Source: Actinia tenebrosa (lineage: Eukaryota; Cnidaria; Anthozoa; Actiniaria; Actiniidae). Taken from it: a DNA stretch of 64,000 nt. The DNA is taken from contig NW_022261461.1 in the NCBI RefSeq assembly GCF_009602425.1, positions 10,526 through 74,525 on the forward strand, in the 5' to 3' direction. The notes beneath the pieces were generated by a model that was not told the DNA's origin, ran no database searches, and saw only the letters and a list, made by a program, of their open reading frames with translations. The translations under genes were made by a program, and so were the position numbers. This document shows, piece after piece, positions 51,525 to 63,046 of the stretch (the stretch's first letter is position 1; each line of letters opens with the position of its first letter).

Positions 51525-51645
51525 TGGGTCTTGATTCCTTGGCGTTAGAGAGCTTGTTAGGTCTCTTCCTTGATTCGAGGGTTTTTTCTCCAGTATTTCA
51601 CTCCCTCTGCAAAACCTAAATACCAATTCGATTTGTGAGTAAGAG
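51525..51645 (+). mobile_element. tRNA-derived SINE fragment
   Basis: TCCTTGATTCGAGGGTTTTT, then TTTCACTCCCTCTGCAAAAC and TACCAATTCGAT, follow the body of the 6130-6352 SINE in a diverged form. Confidence 0.45.
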
Positions 51646-54420
51646 TCGGGCTGTGTTCGATCAAATTTGGAATTTAAGCCGTTTGAAATTTTTTTTTTAA
51701 TTGGCCAGTTTCTTATACTACGAAATCAAATCAGTCATTTTGGTACGACTGGAATCGTCGTCGCGACCAAGTAAGTTTTGTTGGACTTCAATGAAGGTGT
51801 GACACTGCATAAGCACCGTGGTCTTATGAAGTGTTTTCCGACCATGTCATCGAATCAGGCTCATTGAATGACGTCTATCAAAACCCTCGACAGCAAGGCG
51901 TACGATTCCGCACGTGTTATTGATATAGTTATTTTTTCGTTATTTGAACTTTAAAATAATGGTTTCTTGAAGCCGGATTTGACTGAATATCACGTAGGTT
52001 TTGATGCGCAAAGGCATCTCATTCTTCCTAAAAAATTCATAGCAGAACTAATATTCTTAATATCCTCAATATTAGTAGATTAAGAGGAATTTTTTTTCAA
52101 TATCGAGCAATAATGGCAAAAAGCGCCAAAAACTAGACTGTCGTATCAATTTTGATCCCAATTTTCGCTTTGGGTTAACACTCAAAAATGACCTTTTTAA
52201 ACAGTTAGAAACTGATGTATTATAATAAAATGCCTGTTTGAAGCGGTATTTTCAATTGTACAAAGATGTTTTGCTGCATTTTTGTTAGGATGTAGCTTTG
52301 TCTTGCTTTTTTATAGAAAATGTAAAGCAAATGAAGGGTCAAACCTCATTTTCGAATAACATTTTTGCTTTGGGTTAACACTTTGATTCCACTTTCATCG
52401 GTCATCTCCACTTCCAAACAAGTTAAACTTTCTGAATAACAAGATTTTAGCCTTGTACAACAGCCTTTCTTCAAGAAAATAGTTTTTGGCGCTCACTGCT
52501 TGAATACAAAAAGAATTNTCNNTTAATAGTAATAACTGAACCACGCCATCGCATAAGGATATGATCAAGAGCCAGGAAAAATATGTTATATTTCAAATTT
52601 CTAGTCTCTGTCTTGAAACTTAAAACGATTCGACTCGTGACCACGAATCTACAGTCTTTAGTGTACAGTTGTTGTTGTTGGATCACGAAAATGATTTTTA
52701 AAACTTGTTCAATTCTTGGTTTTCACATACGTCATCATGAATTTCAAGAGCGTAAATTCGCATTATAATGAAATAAAAGTTTCATAATCTTGTAAAGCGG
52801 TCAAAACTACATATTCTGGCCAAATTTTAAGGCTGTAAAGCATTTCGTTGCGGAACTAGAGGCGAGTAGACATGACGCAATTTTTGGTTAAAATGTATGG
52901 AGCTCCAAGTTGGTACACCATCATGGCGGACGAAACTTCAAAGGCTTAAGATGATGGAATTTTTAATGTGTTTGACTATGTTTCACTTAAATATTCTTTG
53001 AATATATATTTTAAACGTGTTTAAGGGAAAATCTTTCATCTAGAGTAAATTATTTTAATATTTTCATCGCTATTTAGCTAGCGCTACAGTCATGTTTGGT
53101 ACTGAGTTCTTTATATTCCTGGAATCGATCCTTGAAACTCTTTCTTCGACTTCTGGTCGTTCATATTTCTGGAAGCTTCGGGTCGGAAATTGAAGAAGCT
53201 TCCCTTGAATATAATATAGAACTCTCGTACAGGATTCATGTGCGTGCTATTGAAAACGTGGTTTAAGATTGCGTGCTCCAATACCAAAGCCACTCTGAAA
53301 AATATGGTTTAAAATCGGTATTTTTTAAGGCGAAACGGCGAAATTTACCTTCATTTGAAAGTGAGTCAATTTTCCCCTCTTTGGCTTTAGCACTTTTCCA
53401 TACAAGCCATGGGCTGTTAACTTTATGGTTACTAGTATATGATATGGTATAATCGATCTCGGCGTGTTTTCTATCGATAACCAATACAAAAATGTGTAAG
53501 CTCGATGTACTTAGACAATCTTATTGTATTCACCGACCATCCACTAATGGATACTTGCCAATACAATAATAAGCGCCATACCTTTAACTTTGTCTCGCCT
53601 TTGTCCGGTCCGCCTTGAAATGGTAACACCCAATTTTAGTCGTAGTAATAACTCAATTCAAGTTCTTTTAATCTTTAGGACAGATGGACTGGATTATATA
53701 TCGGTGTGTTTGTTACACTTATTCGTAGATACCAAATAGTGTTCACTGGTGTTTGTTTCTAAATAGAAAAATGGCTCACTTATATCTTAAAAGTAAACGT
53801 CCTTTCCAATCAACGGTCTTTCTGGTTTGAATCAGCTGTACGCTCTGAGTATTTACCGCTGCACTATCCGTGCCAAGCAGCGCCGGCGTCGCTTCGTTAT
53901 TGATTACTCTATTAATCTCTTTAATAAGTTAATCAAATTTACCTTCAGTACAGTAAAATAGACCGGGGTAGGAAAGCAAGAGCGGTTCTTTTGTGCTCTC
54001 GTCTGCTCTGATAATCCAATTATTTTTGGTAGCACATAGGGCACTTTGCCAAAACAAGGTTCTTCGTAATACGACCACCTGGTCAAGCTAGCCAACCATC
54101 GTTGTGATCGATTTACAAAGCGTGTTATGGTGGTTCGTGGGTTCCAGAAATATCTTCAAAATCAATAACAAAATAAATGCCCGATATGTTTTTAGATTCT
54201 CAAGAAACTGAATGCCCCACTTGTGCCCACTTGTAGCCAACCAATCGAGATATGATCGTCATATAACTTTCTCTACACTATGTAAAGTCGATTATTATTA
54301 AGTGGGTTCACTGTCTAAATATAAACTTTTTCACTAGCAGGGTTTGCGTTCGATTTCCCATTTTTACGGTGGCCTAGAAGGGACATGGGATTGGGTGAAA
54401 TATTTTTTCATTTGAGTAAA

Positions 54421-54752
54421 ACTAACTCTCAATAATTGAGTAAAACTAACTCTAAATAATTGAGTAAAACTAACCTCAATAATTGAGTGTCACTAACTCT
54501 GAATAATTGAGTAAAACTAATTCTCAATAATTGAGTAAAACTAATTCTCAATAATTGAGTAAAACTAACTCTCAATAATTGAGTAAAACTAACTCTCAAT
54601 AATTGAGTAAAACTAACTCTCAATAATTGAGTAAAACTAACTCTAAATAATTGAGTAAAACTAACCTCAATAATTGAGTGTCACTAACTCTCAATAATTG
54701 AGTAAAACTAACTCTCAATAATTGGGTAAAACTAATTCTCAATAATTGAGTG
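54421..54752. repeat. 24-bp minisatellite, 14 units
   Basis: The unit contains the near-palindrome CTCAATAATTGAG followed by TAAAACTAA. Some units carry TGTCACTAA instead. Units 1-3 and 9-11 share the same order of variants, which suggests a higher-order duplication of about eight units. The reading frames through it are repeat artefacts. Confidence 0.9.
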
Positions 54753-54830
54753 TTACTTATGAACCATTTTCGAACCCAGAGCACTTCGGTCGGGCAGGTC
54801 TTCAAGCATGCGCATTGAGATTCAAAATGG

Positions 54831-54854
54831 CGGACGATAGCATAGACACGGTAA
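54831..54854 (+). other. Possible short first exon
   Basis: ATGGCGGACGATAGCATAGA encodes MADDSID and is followed by a good donor (ACGGTAAGTT). The mirrored counterpart at about 55115 begins ATGGCAGACGATGAATCATG and stops at once. It may be a real small exon or a relic. No partner exon was found. Confidence 0.2.
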
Positions 54855-55185
54855 GTTATAGTTTTTGTCATTCAATTTGCTTTTAACAAATTAAGATAAT
54901 GTTTATATGACGTTATGTAGCTTATAAAATACACGTTTCTAAACTACAGAGGCATGGAGAAATTATATATATAAAAAAAAAAAAATTCAACAGATAGTCT
55001 ATTTCTCATCATATTATGCTACTCGACGCTATTCTGTAGTTTCAAGTAGTTTCAACGTTTGAAGCATTTGTTTTAACTTTTCACTTACTATACGGTATTC
55101 ATGATTCATCGTCTGCCATCTTGGGTACAGATCCCATGCTAATGCTCATGCGCCGAGAATAGAGCGCATGCGCAGAGAGATAGTA

Positions 55186-55316
55186 ACACTCAATTATTGA
55201 GAGTTAGTTTTACTCAATTATTGAGAGTTAGTTTTACTCAATTATTGAGAGTTAGTTTTACTCAATTATTGAGAATTAGTGACACTCAATTATTTAGAGT
55301 TAGTGACACTCAATTG
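55186..55316. repeat. Mirrored 24-bp minisatellite, about 5 units
   Basis: The reverse complement of the 54421-54752 unit: CTCAATTATTGAGAGTTAGT with both the TTTTACT and TGACACT variants. It is preceded by GAGCGCATGCGCAGAG, a good NRF1-type palindrome. Confidence 0.9.
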
Positions 55317-55713
55317 AAAAATATTTCACATTTCAATATTTTACATTTGATTTGTTCCTATGATCTGTACTTTACCAGCAAAAAGTACGTTACACTGAGG
55401 CACAGACGGGCCTGTGTCACGCGGGTAATAATTGGATTATCAGAGCAGGCGATAGCACAAAAGAACCGCTCTTACTTTCCTACCCCGGTCTATTTTACTG
55501 TACTGAAGGTAAATTTGATTAACTTATTAAAGCGAGTAATCGCTAACGAAGCGACGCCTGCGCTGCTTGGCACGGATAGTTCTGCGGTAAATATTCATAT
55601 CGTACGGCTGATTCAAACCAGAAAGACCGTGAAAGATAAGTGACCACTATTTGGTATCCATTTAGAAACAAACTTTATATCAATTTAATTAGAAATCTAC
55701 GAATAACTGAAAC

Positions 55714-56269
55714 ATTTATGCACATTTAAAACCCAATCCGTCTGTCCTGGCGCCCTTGGTAAGAGTTTAGTGAAAATTTTGCCCAAAGATTCCGCTTTCT
55801 CTCTCGTTAGTACTGAATTCTTAAGTGTATTAAAAATTAGAAATACACGGAGTATAGAAATAACAAGAAAGAGAGCGAGTTCCACTTTTATTGGCCTTAT
55901 GACAAAATACTATCATGTGTCACTGTTTCGCACTTACAGTGATAACACATATTGATGATACACTTGTCTGTCATCTAAGTTAATAAGGATGGAAGAGAAA
56001 ACCTTTATAGTGCACCCCCTACTGTTATAACTGTCTCCATTCACCGCATGTTAGTTCATAAGCTTTTCTTACTTTATAGTAAATATTAATAATACTATTT
56101 TAAAAAATAGTACTGTTATTAATAATATAAATAGTTATGAGCATCATACATAGTACTACAGTAATACCAAGCAAAAACAACTTCAGTAAAAAGTAAAAAT
56201 AGTAAATAATATTAGTAAAAATACACAGGTGATTATTGAAAATCTCGCGCGCTGATTGGTCGAGAAACT
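55714..56269. other. AT-rich noncoding stretch
   Basis: Many short TTAATAATA-type repeats, including AATACTATTTTAAAAAATAG, which is close to self-complementary (about 56090). No gene is seen. Confidence 0.4.
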
Positions 56270-56345
56270 CACACTATCACACGATAATCACCTCCAGCGA
56301 TAATCCAAAATGGCGGCCAGCCGCTTTGTTGCTGTTACCGGAAAA
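56270..56345 (+). mobile_element. Relic of a transposon first exon (MAASRFVAV frame)
   Basis: CCAAAATGGCGGCCAGCCGC opens the frame MAASRFVAVTGKK before running into a poly-T tract. From memory, a MASRF-type start is shared by many anthozoan proteins of the tyrosine-recombinase/DUF3504 (Crypton-like) group. The family assignment rests on this short start only. Confidence 0.25.
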
Positions 56346-56427
56346 AAATGTCTTTTATTTTCTTTTTTCTTCTTCTTTTTTTTTTTTTTTGTTGTTGTTG
56401 AAAGAATCACCTGTGTATTTACACTAG

Positions 56428-56535
56428 AACAATTATTTGCCTCAGTGAATATCGGAGAGTATTTACCTCGCCGCTCGAAGACTCGCGTCTCGGTAAATAT
56501 TCCCCGATATTCACTTCGCCTTCGGCGAATAATTG
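56428..56535. mobile_element. Foldback MITE
   Basis: CAATTATTTGCCTCAGTGAA with TATCGGAGAGTATTTACC is mirrored by GGTAAATATTCCCCGATATT and GGCGAATAATTG. Arms are ~45 bp and the loop ~20 bp (CGCTCGAAGACTCGCGTC). An additional TTCGCCTTCGGCGAA palindrome lies in the right arm. Confidence 0.75.
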
Positions 56536-57257
56536 TTAAATAATGCAATTAAAAATAAAAATTAAATACTGTTATCAATGATATTAATAGTTATTAGTAT
56601 CATACATGGTACTGCAATAATACCAAGCAAAAAACACATAAAAATGGTAACAATTGTATTCTTATAATATAATAAATAAAAAGGATAAGCCTTTCAGAAT
56701 AATATTTTTTTAAAAGTATTTCCACTGTCCACTGGTAAATCACTTATTATTTACACCCGAAGGTCAGGGATTATATTTGTATTCATTTGGAACGGAATCG
56801 GAACTTTTTGGAACGAGTAAAGTGCTCAATATACACCTTGTATGTTTTCCTGTATGTTATCTATTCGAATTACCATTTTTTGATTCTCATATGTATCCGG
56901 AGATTTTAAAAACCGAATGTTTTTGATTCCCTTCGGCGGAAAAAAATCTCATTCACACGTATTAAGGTTTTCGAAAAGTTGCTTTTTCCTGTGTAATCCG
57001 CAAGGAAATAACTCAATGGCTTTCCAAAATATCCGCATGCGTGTGTTGGAGGCTTAAGTCGGTATTCCTGATCCTAATATTCTTGCCGTTAATATTTACA
57101 GTATCTTTCGAAATGAAAAAATAAAGTTCTTTACTAAAGTGGTCAAGTAAATCAGATTAACATCCAAAGTACATTATAACACTAGATACCGCTTCAAAAG
57201 TAAGCCAATTATACAGCTATAAGCCACGTTTGCGGAGATAATATTCAAATTCTAGCA

Positions 57258-57382
57258 CGATATTGAGGTAGTTTCCCCCACAGCCGCTTACAGTGTCGTC
57301 ACGCAACGCTTTCTCAGAGGAGAAAGCGTTGCGTGACGACTCTGAAAGCGGCTGTGAGGGAGACTAGATATCGAGGCTGTCG
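57258..57382. mobile_element. Almost loopless foldback repeat
   Basis: GTCGTCACGCAACGCTTTCTC is mirrored directly by GAGAAAGCGTTGCGTGACGAC with only 4 bases between them. The flanking CACAGCCGCTT and AAGCGGCTGTG also pair. Total arm length is about 60 bp with a few mismatches further out. It is a cruciform-capable MITE. Confidence 0.85.
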
Positions 57383-57526
57383 GGAAGAAACGTCAAAATA
57401 GCATTAAACCTCGAAGGGATAAGTAGATATAGAGGTATAGATTTGATCATAACATTCTAGTGAATAGTGAACTGATTACCATATCTATCAAATTTATGTC
57501 ATTTATGGCATACCTTTGTGGAAAAC

Positions 57527-57785
57527 GGAGAGATAACTAGCTAAAAACTAGTGTAATGGTAAAAAGGTAAATCATACACCGTGAAAAGATGAAAAAACTT
57601 TCTGACGTTTCGGACGCTAGTCCTTCGTCGGAGTAAAAGAGAAAGAGGTAGTAGAAAGGAGTGTTTTCCTTTCTACCATCTATTCCTCTTTTACTCCGAC
57701 GAAGGACTAGCGCCCAAATAGCGTTCGAAACGTCAGTAAGTTTTTTCATCTTTTCACGGTGTATAATTTACCTTTTTACCATTAC
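57527..57785. mobile_element. Palindromic element with GACGTTTCGGACG core
   Basis: The arms start TAATGGTAAAAAGGTAAAT and carry ACACCGTGAAAAGATGAAAA, then GACGTTTCGGACGCTAGTCC and TTCGTCGGAGTAAAAGAG. The mirror image ends at 57784. The right arm has a small insertion in the core (GCGCCCAAATAGCGTTCG on the plus strand). Just left lies AGATAACTAGCTAAAAACTA, which also precedes the copy at 59722. Confidence 0.75.
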
Positions 57786-59721
57786 TGCTTTATTGAAAAC
57801 AATAAGCGTATTTGGTAAACCACGTGTTTGTACCATACATAAAGTACCATACGACTAAAGCCTCACATTCAAGTCTAGAATTTAAGTTATCGAAAAAACT
57901 GCCGCCTTAATCCCAATATCAATATATTAGAATATTTATGAGTTTTCTTTAAATCATTTAAAAAAAATTCTCTTCCTTCAAAGATGCTTAATTAACACTG
58001 GAAAAAACATCATTGATGGAATATTATTTCATTGGTATTTGTATTAAATACAATAAAATATCACAAAGAAGCTCTCTAAATCTATTTTCAAAGTTTCCCA
58101 CCTCTACTATTCAGACTTCTGTAAAATTCGTACCACATACTCAAAATATGTGATTTTAGTCTTATAGACGATCGATTGTATTTTTAAGAGATGTAAAAAC
58201 AATATGAAAACTTGCCTTTTATACCTTTAAATGATACGCAGTCTTACCTTTGATTAATGATCTTTAAACATGATGTTGCTTTCGCTAGTGTTTATCAGTC
58301 TGCAAAACAAGAAACAACTGAATTCTTGGGAAATTGAAATTAGAATGTGTTGGCCGGTCTCTGATCGATGGTAAAGACCCTGGTTGATATTGGTTATGTT
58401 GTGTACGTGCAGTGTCGATTATAAACTGTAGGTGTTTGCGTCCAGCTCAATATTGGTTTTCAATTCTAAATGGCTGTTTCTAATTGGTTTACGTACGCTT
58501 GGCTTTTTAGAGAGCTCGTATTTAAAGGATCATGGCCTAGCTTTTGTACAGATGGTTGTAAAGAGGTAAAACATATCAAGTGAAACCTCCGCTTTATTGG
58601 CAACCGCTACTTTACTTTACCCTTTCAAGTATCTTTAGATTGATTTAGATGTAATCCCTATTTTTGATTTCTTTTGTTGTGTTCTAATGTGTGATCATGT
58701 AATAATGATTTCAAAGGGGATAAACACAAAGTCCAAGGCGATTCACCACTACTAGACTTTTGGGTAACAAGTATCTTTATATTATCGTATTAAATGTAAT
58801 GCCTTTCTTGCTTTCAAATGATAAATAATATATGTTGTTGTGATATACTGTGTGATCTTGAACAGATGGTTCAAAGAAAACATAAATCTAATTTCTGCTC
58901 AGGGTTATATTCGATTCTCCGTTATGAGCTTTTCCATTTCAAGTACCTTTAGAATCGACCTCTTTACCTTGAGGGTATTACAGACCACGTCGCATTCCCT
59001 TAAGATTAAGATTCTTGTTTGAATTGTATCTATATTCATGCTTCTTCTCATGCGCAACCGTTAAACAAGGAAATGATACTCTAGGGAATGGCCCGTGGTC
59101 TGGAATGGGAAAACATTATGCCCAAGAAAAGACAGAGGTCTATAAAGCAATCACGATAGCTATTGAGATAATCTCTGTATAAGATGGAAATGGATTCTGT
59201 GGATCATTCTGTGATTCATTGCACAGCTTAAATATTTCAAAAACTATGTTTCATTTGTGCGTGATTGGGTGCCGAATTACCTATAGACTTGACGAGGCCT
59301 TGACTACAATGATTCCGCAATTTGATAGAATTCGTAATGTATACGAAATAACTACCAACCTGTATGGACATTGACAAAGGCGAGCGGACGTAAAGCTCAT
59401 GCAAATCAGAAGCGAATATTGTATATTGTTCATCACATTTCTAGTATGAAAGTATTAGTATCAAATTTTAAGAGTTTTGATATTGGAGTGAGTTTGTTGG
59501 AGAAAATTCATGTTTATATATATATTTAAGGCAATATTTATACAGCCACATCTAGTCATTAGCAAGGCGAGTTTGAATAAAGTCATGTTAAAGTTGGATG
59601 CAAATGATTTTCATTCTGTGATCGGATTTACAGCCGGACTTCTCCTGGGTGTCGGATGTCCATTGTGTTTTTACTCATTTATTAACCTGAATTCGATAAC
59701 AAAAATATACACTCCGTTATT
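57786..59721. other. Noncoding region
   Basis: AT-rich. No gene is supported. A diverged copy of the dispersed repeat lies at 58960-59160. The rest shows no recognisable structure. Confidence 0.4.
58960..59160. repeat. Dispersed repeat, copy C
   Basis: CTTCTTCTCATGCGCAACCG, then GGAAATGATACTCTAGGGAA and TGGTCTGGAATGGG, match the block at about 3365-3440. A shorter relative (CTCTTTACCTTGGGCATAAA, then TTTGAGTTGTAT) lies at 61858-61915. Confidence 0.55.
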
Positions 59722-59905
59722 TAGGAGAAGAGATAACTAGCTAAAAACTAGTGTGAGCTGCGTCGGTGTTTCTAAAGAACATTAAAGAGTTAAAATTAAA
59801 AGTTTAAATTTTACACCGTGATAAGATGAAAAAACTTACTGACGTTTCGGACGCTAGTCCTTCGTCGGAGTAAAAGAGAAAGATGTCAAAAGAGAAAGAG
59901 GTTAT
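59722..59905. repeat. Single-arm copy of the GACGTTTCGGACG repeat
   Basis: Starts AGATAACTAGCTAAAAACTA as at 57527. A different ~60-base stretch follows, then ACACCGTGATAAGATGAAAA, GACGTTTCGGACGCTAGTCC and TTCGTCGGAGTAAAAGAG. The mirrored half is absent. Confidence 0.7.
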
Positions 59906-60639
59906 TTAGAAGCGTCAGGAGAAATGGGCCTATCCTAGGATACCTGTGCCGGCATTATAAATGTTTCTAATTTGAAAAAAGACTTAAGGACCGGAAAAAA
60001 AATATATATATATTCGTCTTGAATGATAAATATTCTGTTTTAGAACTTTATAATGAGTAAAAACGAACAAAGAAAAAAATGAACTTTACATATACAAAGA
60101 TTGCTGGTATTAAGCATTTAGAGCGAGGAGGTATCACGCCCTTTTCATGTGTTGTTGAACTTTTTCTCACGTAGCCTGCTTAATGTATTATTGATCTTAA
60201 GACATAATGTTCTTTATATATACTTAGTACTTTTCAAATCAGACAACCTTGACAAGGATTATGGGATTAAGACATTTTTTCAGTTTCTTTTTTNTNTTTT
60301 TTATTTTGCACTATACGAATTTTTACACGATTTTTCTGCAAATTGCAAAGGATTTGAAATTACAGAAGACAGAGCTGAAGGCAAAGATGAACAAAGGATA
60401 TTAATGTTTCCTGATATTTTATATGAACGCACCTTTAATCTTCTCGTCCTGCTTCCTGCCTTATATTTGTACATAATTTCATAACTTGTTAGCGTCAAAG
60501 GATAAAATTCTTAACTGAATTATGCATTTGAAATACAAAGACCTTAACCTAATCTTTGCCAAAAACAAGGACAAACTGTTCATTGTTTAATATAAGATTT
60601 GAAGGTGGAAGAGACATTTANCAAGGAGATTATTGACAA
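59906..60639. other. Noncoding stretch with ambiguous bases
   Basis: AT-rich with N at 60294 and 60296. A 111-residue frame here has no recognisable domain and runs through the ambiguous bases. It was not taken as a gene. Confidence 0.4.
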
Positions 60640-60806
60640 TTATTAATTAACTATTCCTCTTTGTTCTATAATTTTTTTCCTTATATCATTACTACCACCT
60701 GACTGCTGGTATTTCCTTTAATTCTCTTATCATANATAATCCGTAATCGTAATGGGTGGTACAAATAAACAGTTGTCGTTATNGTTATTGTTAAAATAAT
60801 AAGATA
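60640..60806 (+). mobile_element. Possible LINE 3' tail
   Basis: ATGGGTGGTACAAATAAACA followed by a GTTGTCGTTATNGTTATTGT tract resembles the 3' end of a non-LTR retrotransposon, as at 18300. Only the tail is visible. Confidence 0.35.
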
Positions 60807-60904
60807 AATCTTTTTTTATTCATACACGGTATGCATTAAAGCTAGAAGCTTGTGGGGCCGTGTATTCTCCATACACACTCCTTACTACATTAGAATATTC
60901 TATA

Positions 60905-61095
60905 CACACAACTCTCAACTCACATGTTGATTTTTACGGAGTACGGAGGAAGGATACCGGAGAACCCAGAGAAAACCCTCGTAGCATAGGAGAGAACAAC
61001 ACATCAAACAAACTCAATTCACATGTGGCGACTGCAGGGCACGAACCAGCGACCCGTTGGACTCACAGCGGTGAAAGACGACGCGTTAGCCGCGT
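60905..61095 (-). mobile_element. tRNA-derived SINE, long copy
   Basis: On the minus strand, TTAACAGAATACAACAACGC is followed by GGCTAACGCGTCGTC (A-box region) and GCTGGTTCGTGCCC (B-box-like). The shared body then follows (GGTTTTCTCTGGGTTCTCCG, on to AAAATCAACATGTGAG). It is the best copy besides 5596-5792. Confidence 0.65.
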
Positions 61096-62589
61096 TGTTG
61101 TATTCTGTTAAAACATAGCTAAAAAGTTATGAATTTTTTTCTTGACTTCGTGTACTGATTATTTTGCACTTTTCATACTGCTAAAAAGATTAGAAGGTTA
61201 GACTAAAGTAGATTAAATTGTAGATCCATTGATCATCATCATCATCATTATCATCTTCATTATCATTAAATAGCTGCAGCTTTTGTTCATAAAATAGTTT
61301 GGTTTAGTGTGCTACACACGGATATCAAGTCGTATTGGTGGACTTAGAATTGAGGTTATACCAATTGGTATATTCAAATATCGAATAGTTTCGTATAACA
61401 TGATTTCCAGATATTCACTTGGAACTATCGATGACACGATTTGCACTAGCCACTAACAGTCAGATTGAGCATTGTAAGATAACCGATCTAACGAGGTTCA
61501 AGGATGACATATAAGCTCTAAAAGCTTTTCTATTTCACGTATCGAAAGATTTGACAGTCTCACTATCAGTGTGTGTTTTTAGTCCATATTAATGTTATTA
61601 CGCTTCCGGTGCATAATAAGTTTGCCTATATTTCTGCATTATCGAACCCTAGTTTGAGACTCAGTTTTGAGTTTTACTTTGAAATAAAGGCTTTCTAGAG
61701 AGTTTTTTGCTTGGTTTAGAAAAAATAGAATAATCCTCGAGTCATTAGCCAACTAATCTCCTCATTTTATCCTAACTTTCCTTTGAAGGTCTGAAATTGT
61801 TAGGAATTTCTGGTTCACTTGTCGGTCAATCTCTTTTGAAGTTTTTATGATATAGAAAAACTCTTTACCTTGGGCATAAAGATTCTTTATTTGAGTTGTA
61901 TNCATATTCATGTGGTATGAAATGGGGAATTCAAAGTAAAGAGGTCTATTGATCATAAACCTTTACCGATAAATATCAGCCTACATTGGTTCTTCAAGAT
62001 GCTTAATTCAATTGAGCATAAATAAGAGGTTAGGTTTATTGTTTTGATCACTAAAAATGAAACGAAAAGAGTGAGCGCGCGCGCAAGTTGATGACGCACG
62101 GGAGTAGGGTAAGGTGAAATTTAAACTGTATCCGGTTACTAAAAATAGCCCAACCGGGAATTTACACGGCGCGCGCGTTATTAAGAAGTTTCCCTCTCTC
62201 TCTCTAATTTTATCTGTTCGTTAGCTAACTAATGCCTATGAATAGCAGCTGTATGACTCTATGCGGTAGTAATGTAGTAATGAACTACCATTAGTCAAGT
62301 TTCAATTTTCTTATAATAGGACGTTTGCCTGATGGCGTCATTGACCTCTCCTACTAGACTCCCTACACACTTTCTTTTGTTCAGTTAATTAGCACCAATT
62401 GTCTTACTATTCTCATGAGGAAATACAAATTTAAATAAGAAAGAAAATTCGTAAAGCATCTTGGTAGTGGGTGTCAAATCACACCATGCAAACGTCCTAA
62501 TGGAAAAGACTAAGAAAATTCAATTTTCGAAATACTAGTTTTAGATATAGGTAATCCCATTCATTGACATTGATATGCTTTCCACACGT
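61096..62589. other. Noncoding region
   Basis: Holds a (CAT)n run near 61235, the small piece of the dispersed repeat at 61858-61915, GC-rich islets AGTGAGCGCGCGCGCAAGTT (62070) and CGGCGCGCGCGTTATT (62167), and a CT run (62192). No gene is supported. Confidence 0.4.
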
Positions 62590-62870
62590 CTAGGGTGAAA
62601 AACCCACAGCGCATGCTCGTACGTTCGGCTGGAAATCCGTAGACGTGACGTGTTTACAAATCAAACCATTGGATATTTACCGCTTATGGTAAAAAAAAAG
62701 TTTAAGTCGTTCGTGAAAAGTTAGTGCTTGTTTTTCCCTAACACATCACTTTAGTTGAAGAAATTTGCTGATAAAAGAAACACCGGTAAATCTCCAATGG
62801 TTTTATTTGTAAACACGACTCGTCTACAAATTTCCCGCCGAACTTCCGAGTTTTCACCCATGTATTTCCA
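62590..62870. mobile_element. MITE with GGGTGAAAA ends
   Basis: The left arm GGGTGAAAAACCCACAGCGC, through GTTCGGCTGGAAATCCGTAG and CGTGTTTACAAATCAAACCA, is mirrored by the right arm ending TTCCGAGTTTTCACCCATG. Arms are ~85 bp and about 15-20 percent diverged by eye, with a ~100-bp centre. It is noncoding. Confidence 0.7.
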
Positions 62871-63046
62871 TACTAGTTTATTTTAAGGTGTTTTCCTAAG
62901 TCTCTGTACAGTTTTAACCACATGGCAAGTCGTCACGAGTATAGGGTTTTTATGCGAAAGATAAACAAAAACCATTCTGCAATGTGTTCGGCTTACTTGA
63001 GATTAAAACCCTTACAAAATTACCCCGAGATTAACACTAAANAACA

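Larger units (their letters stand above)
50472..53711. other. Noncoding region with scattered repeat fragments
   Basis: Contains the candidate promoter at 51189-51222 and the SINE fragment at 51525. It also holds several N at 52518-52522. ACCATCATGGCGGACGAAAC near 52917 is another ATGGCGGACGA site, the same motif that opens the mirrored frames at 54.8 and 55.1 kb. No full gene is supported. Confidence 0.35.
53712..55713. mobile_element. ~2 kb imperfect palindrome with mirrored minisatellites
   Basis: The outer arms (about 53712-54030 and 55422-55713) mirror each other. Shared blocks include ATTCGTAGAT, GGTTTGAATCAGC, CCGTGCCAAGCAGCGCCGGC-type sequence, CTTCAGTACAGTAAAATAGA and CTCTGATAATCCAATTAT. 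Inside them are two arrays of one 24-bp unit in opposite orientation. Innermost are two mirrored ATGGC(G/A)GACGAT starts facing each other. The arms show substitutions, indels and small rearrangements, so the structure is not fresh. It could be a long-TIR transposon or an inverted duplication of a promoter region. No transposase is seen. Confidence 0.65.

Noticed and set aside
54429-54871. Leftward reading frames with RVSFTQLL-type protein repeats (and 55197-55643 rightward)
   Set aside because: They are translations of the 24-bp minisatellite. The repeat unit is a multiple of three, so frames stay open by chance.
60149-60484. 111-residue frame
   Set aside because: Crosses ambiguous bases, has no domain and lies in T-rich DNA.
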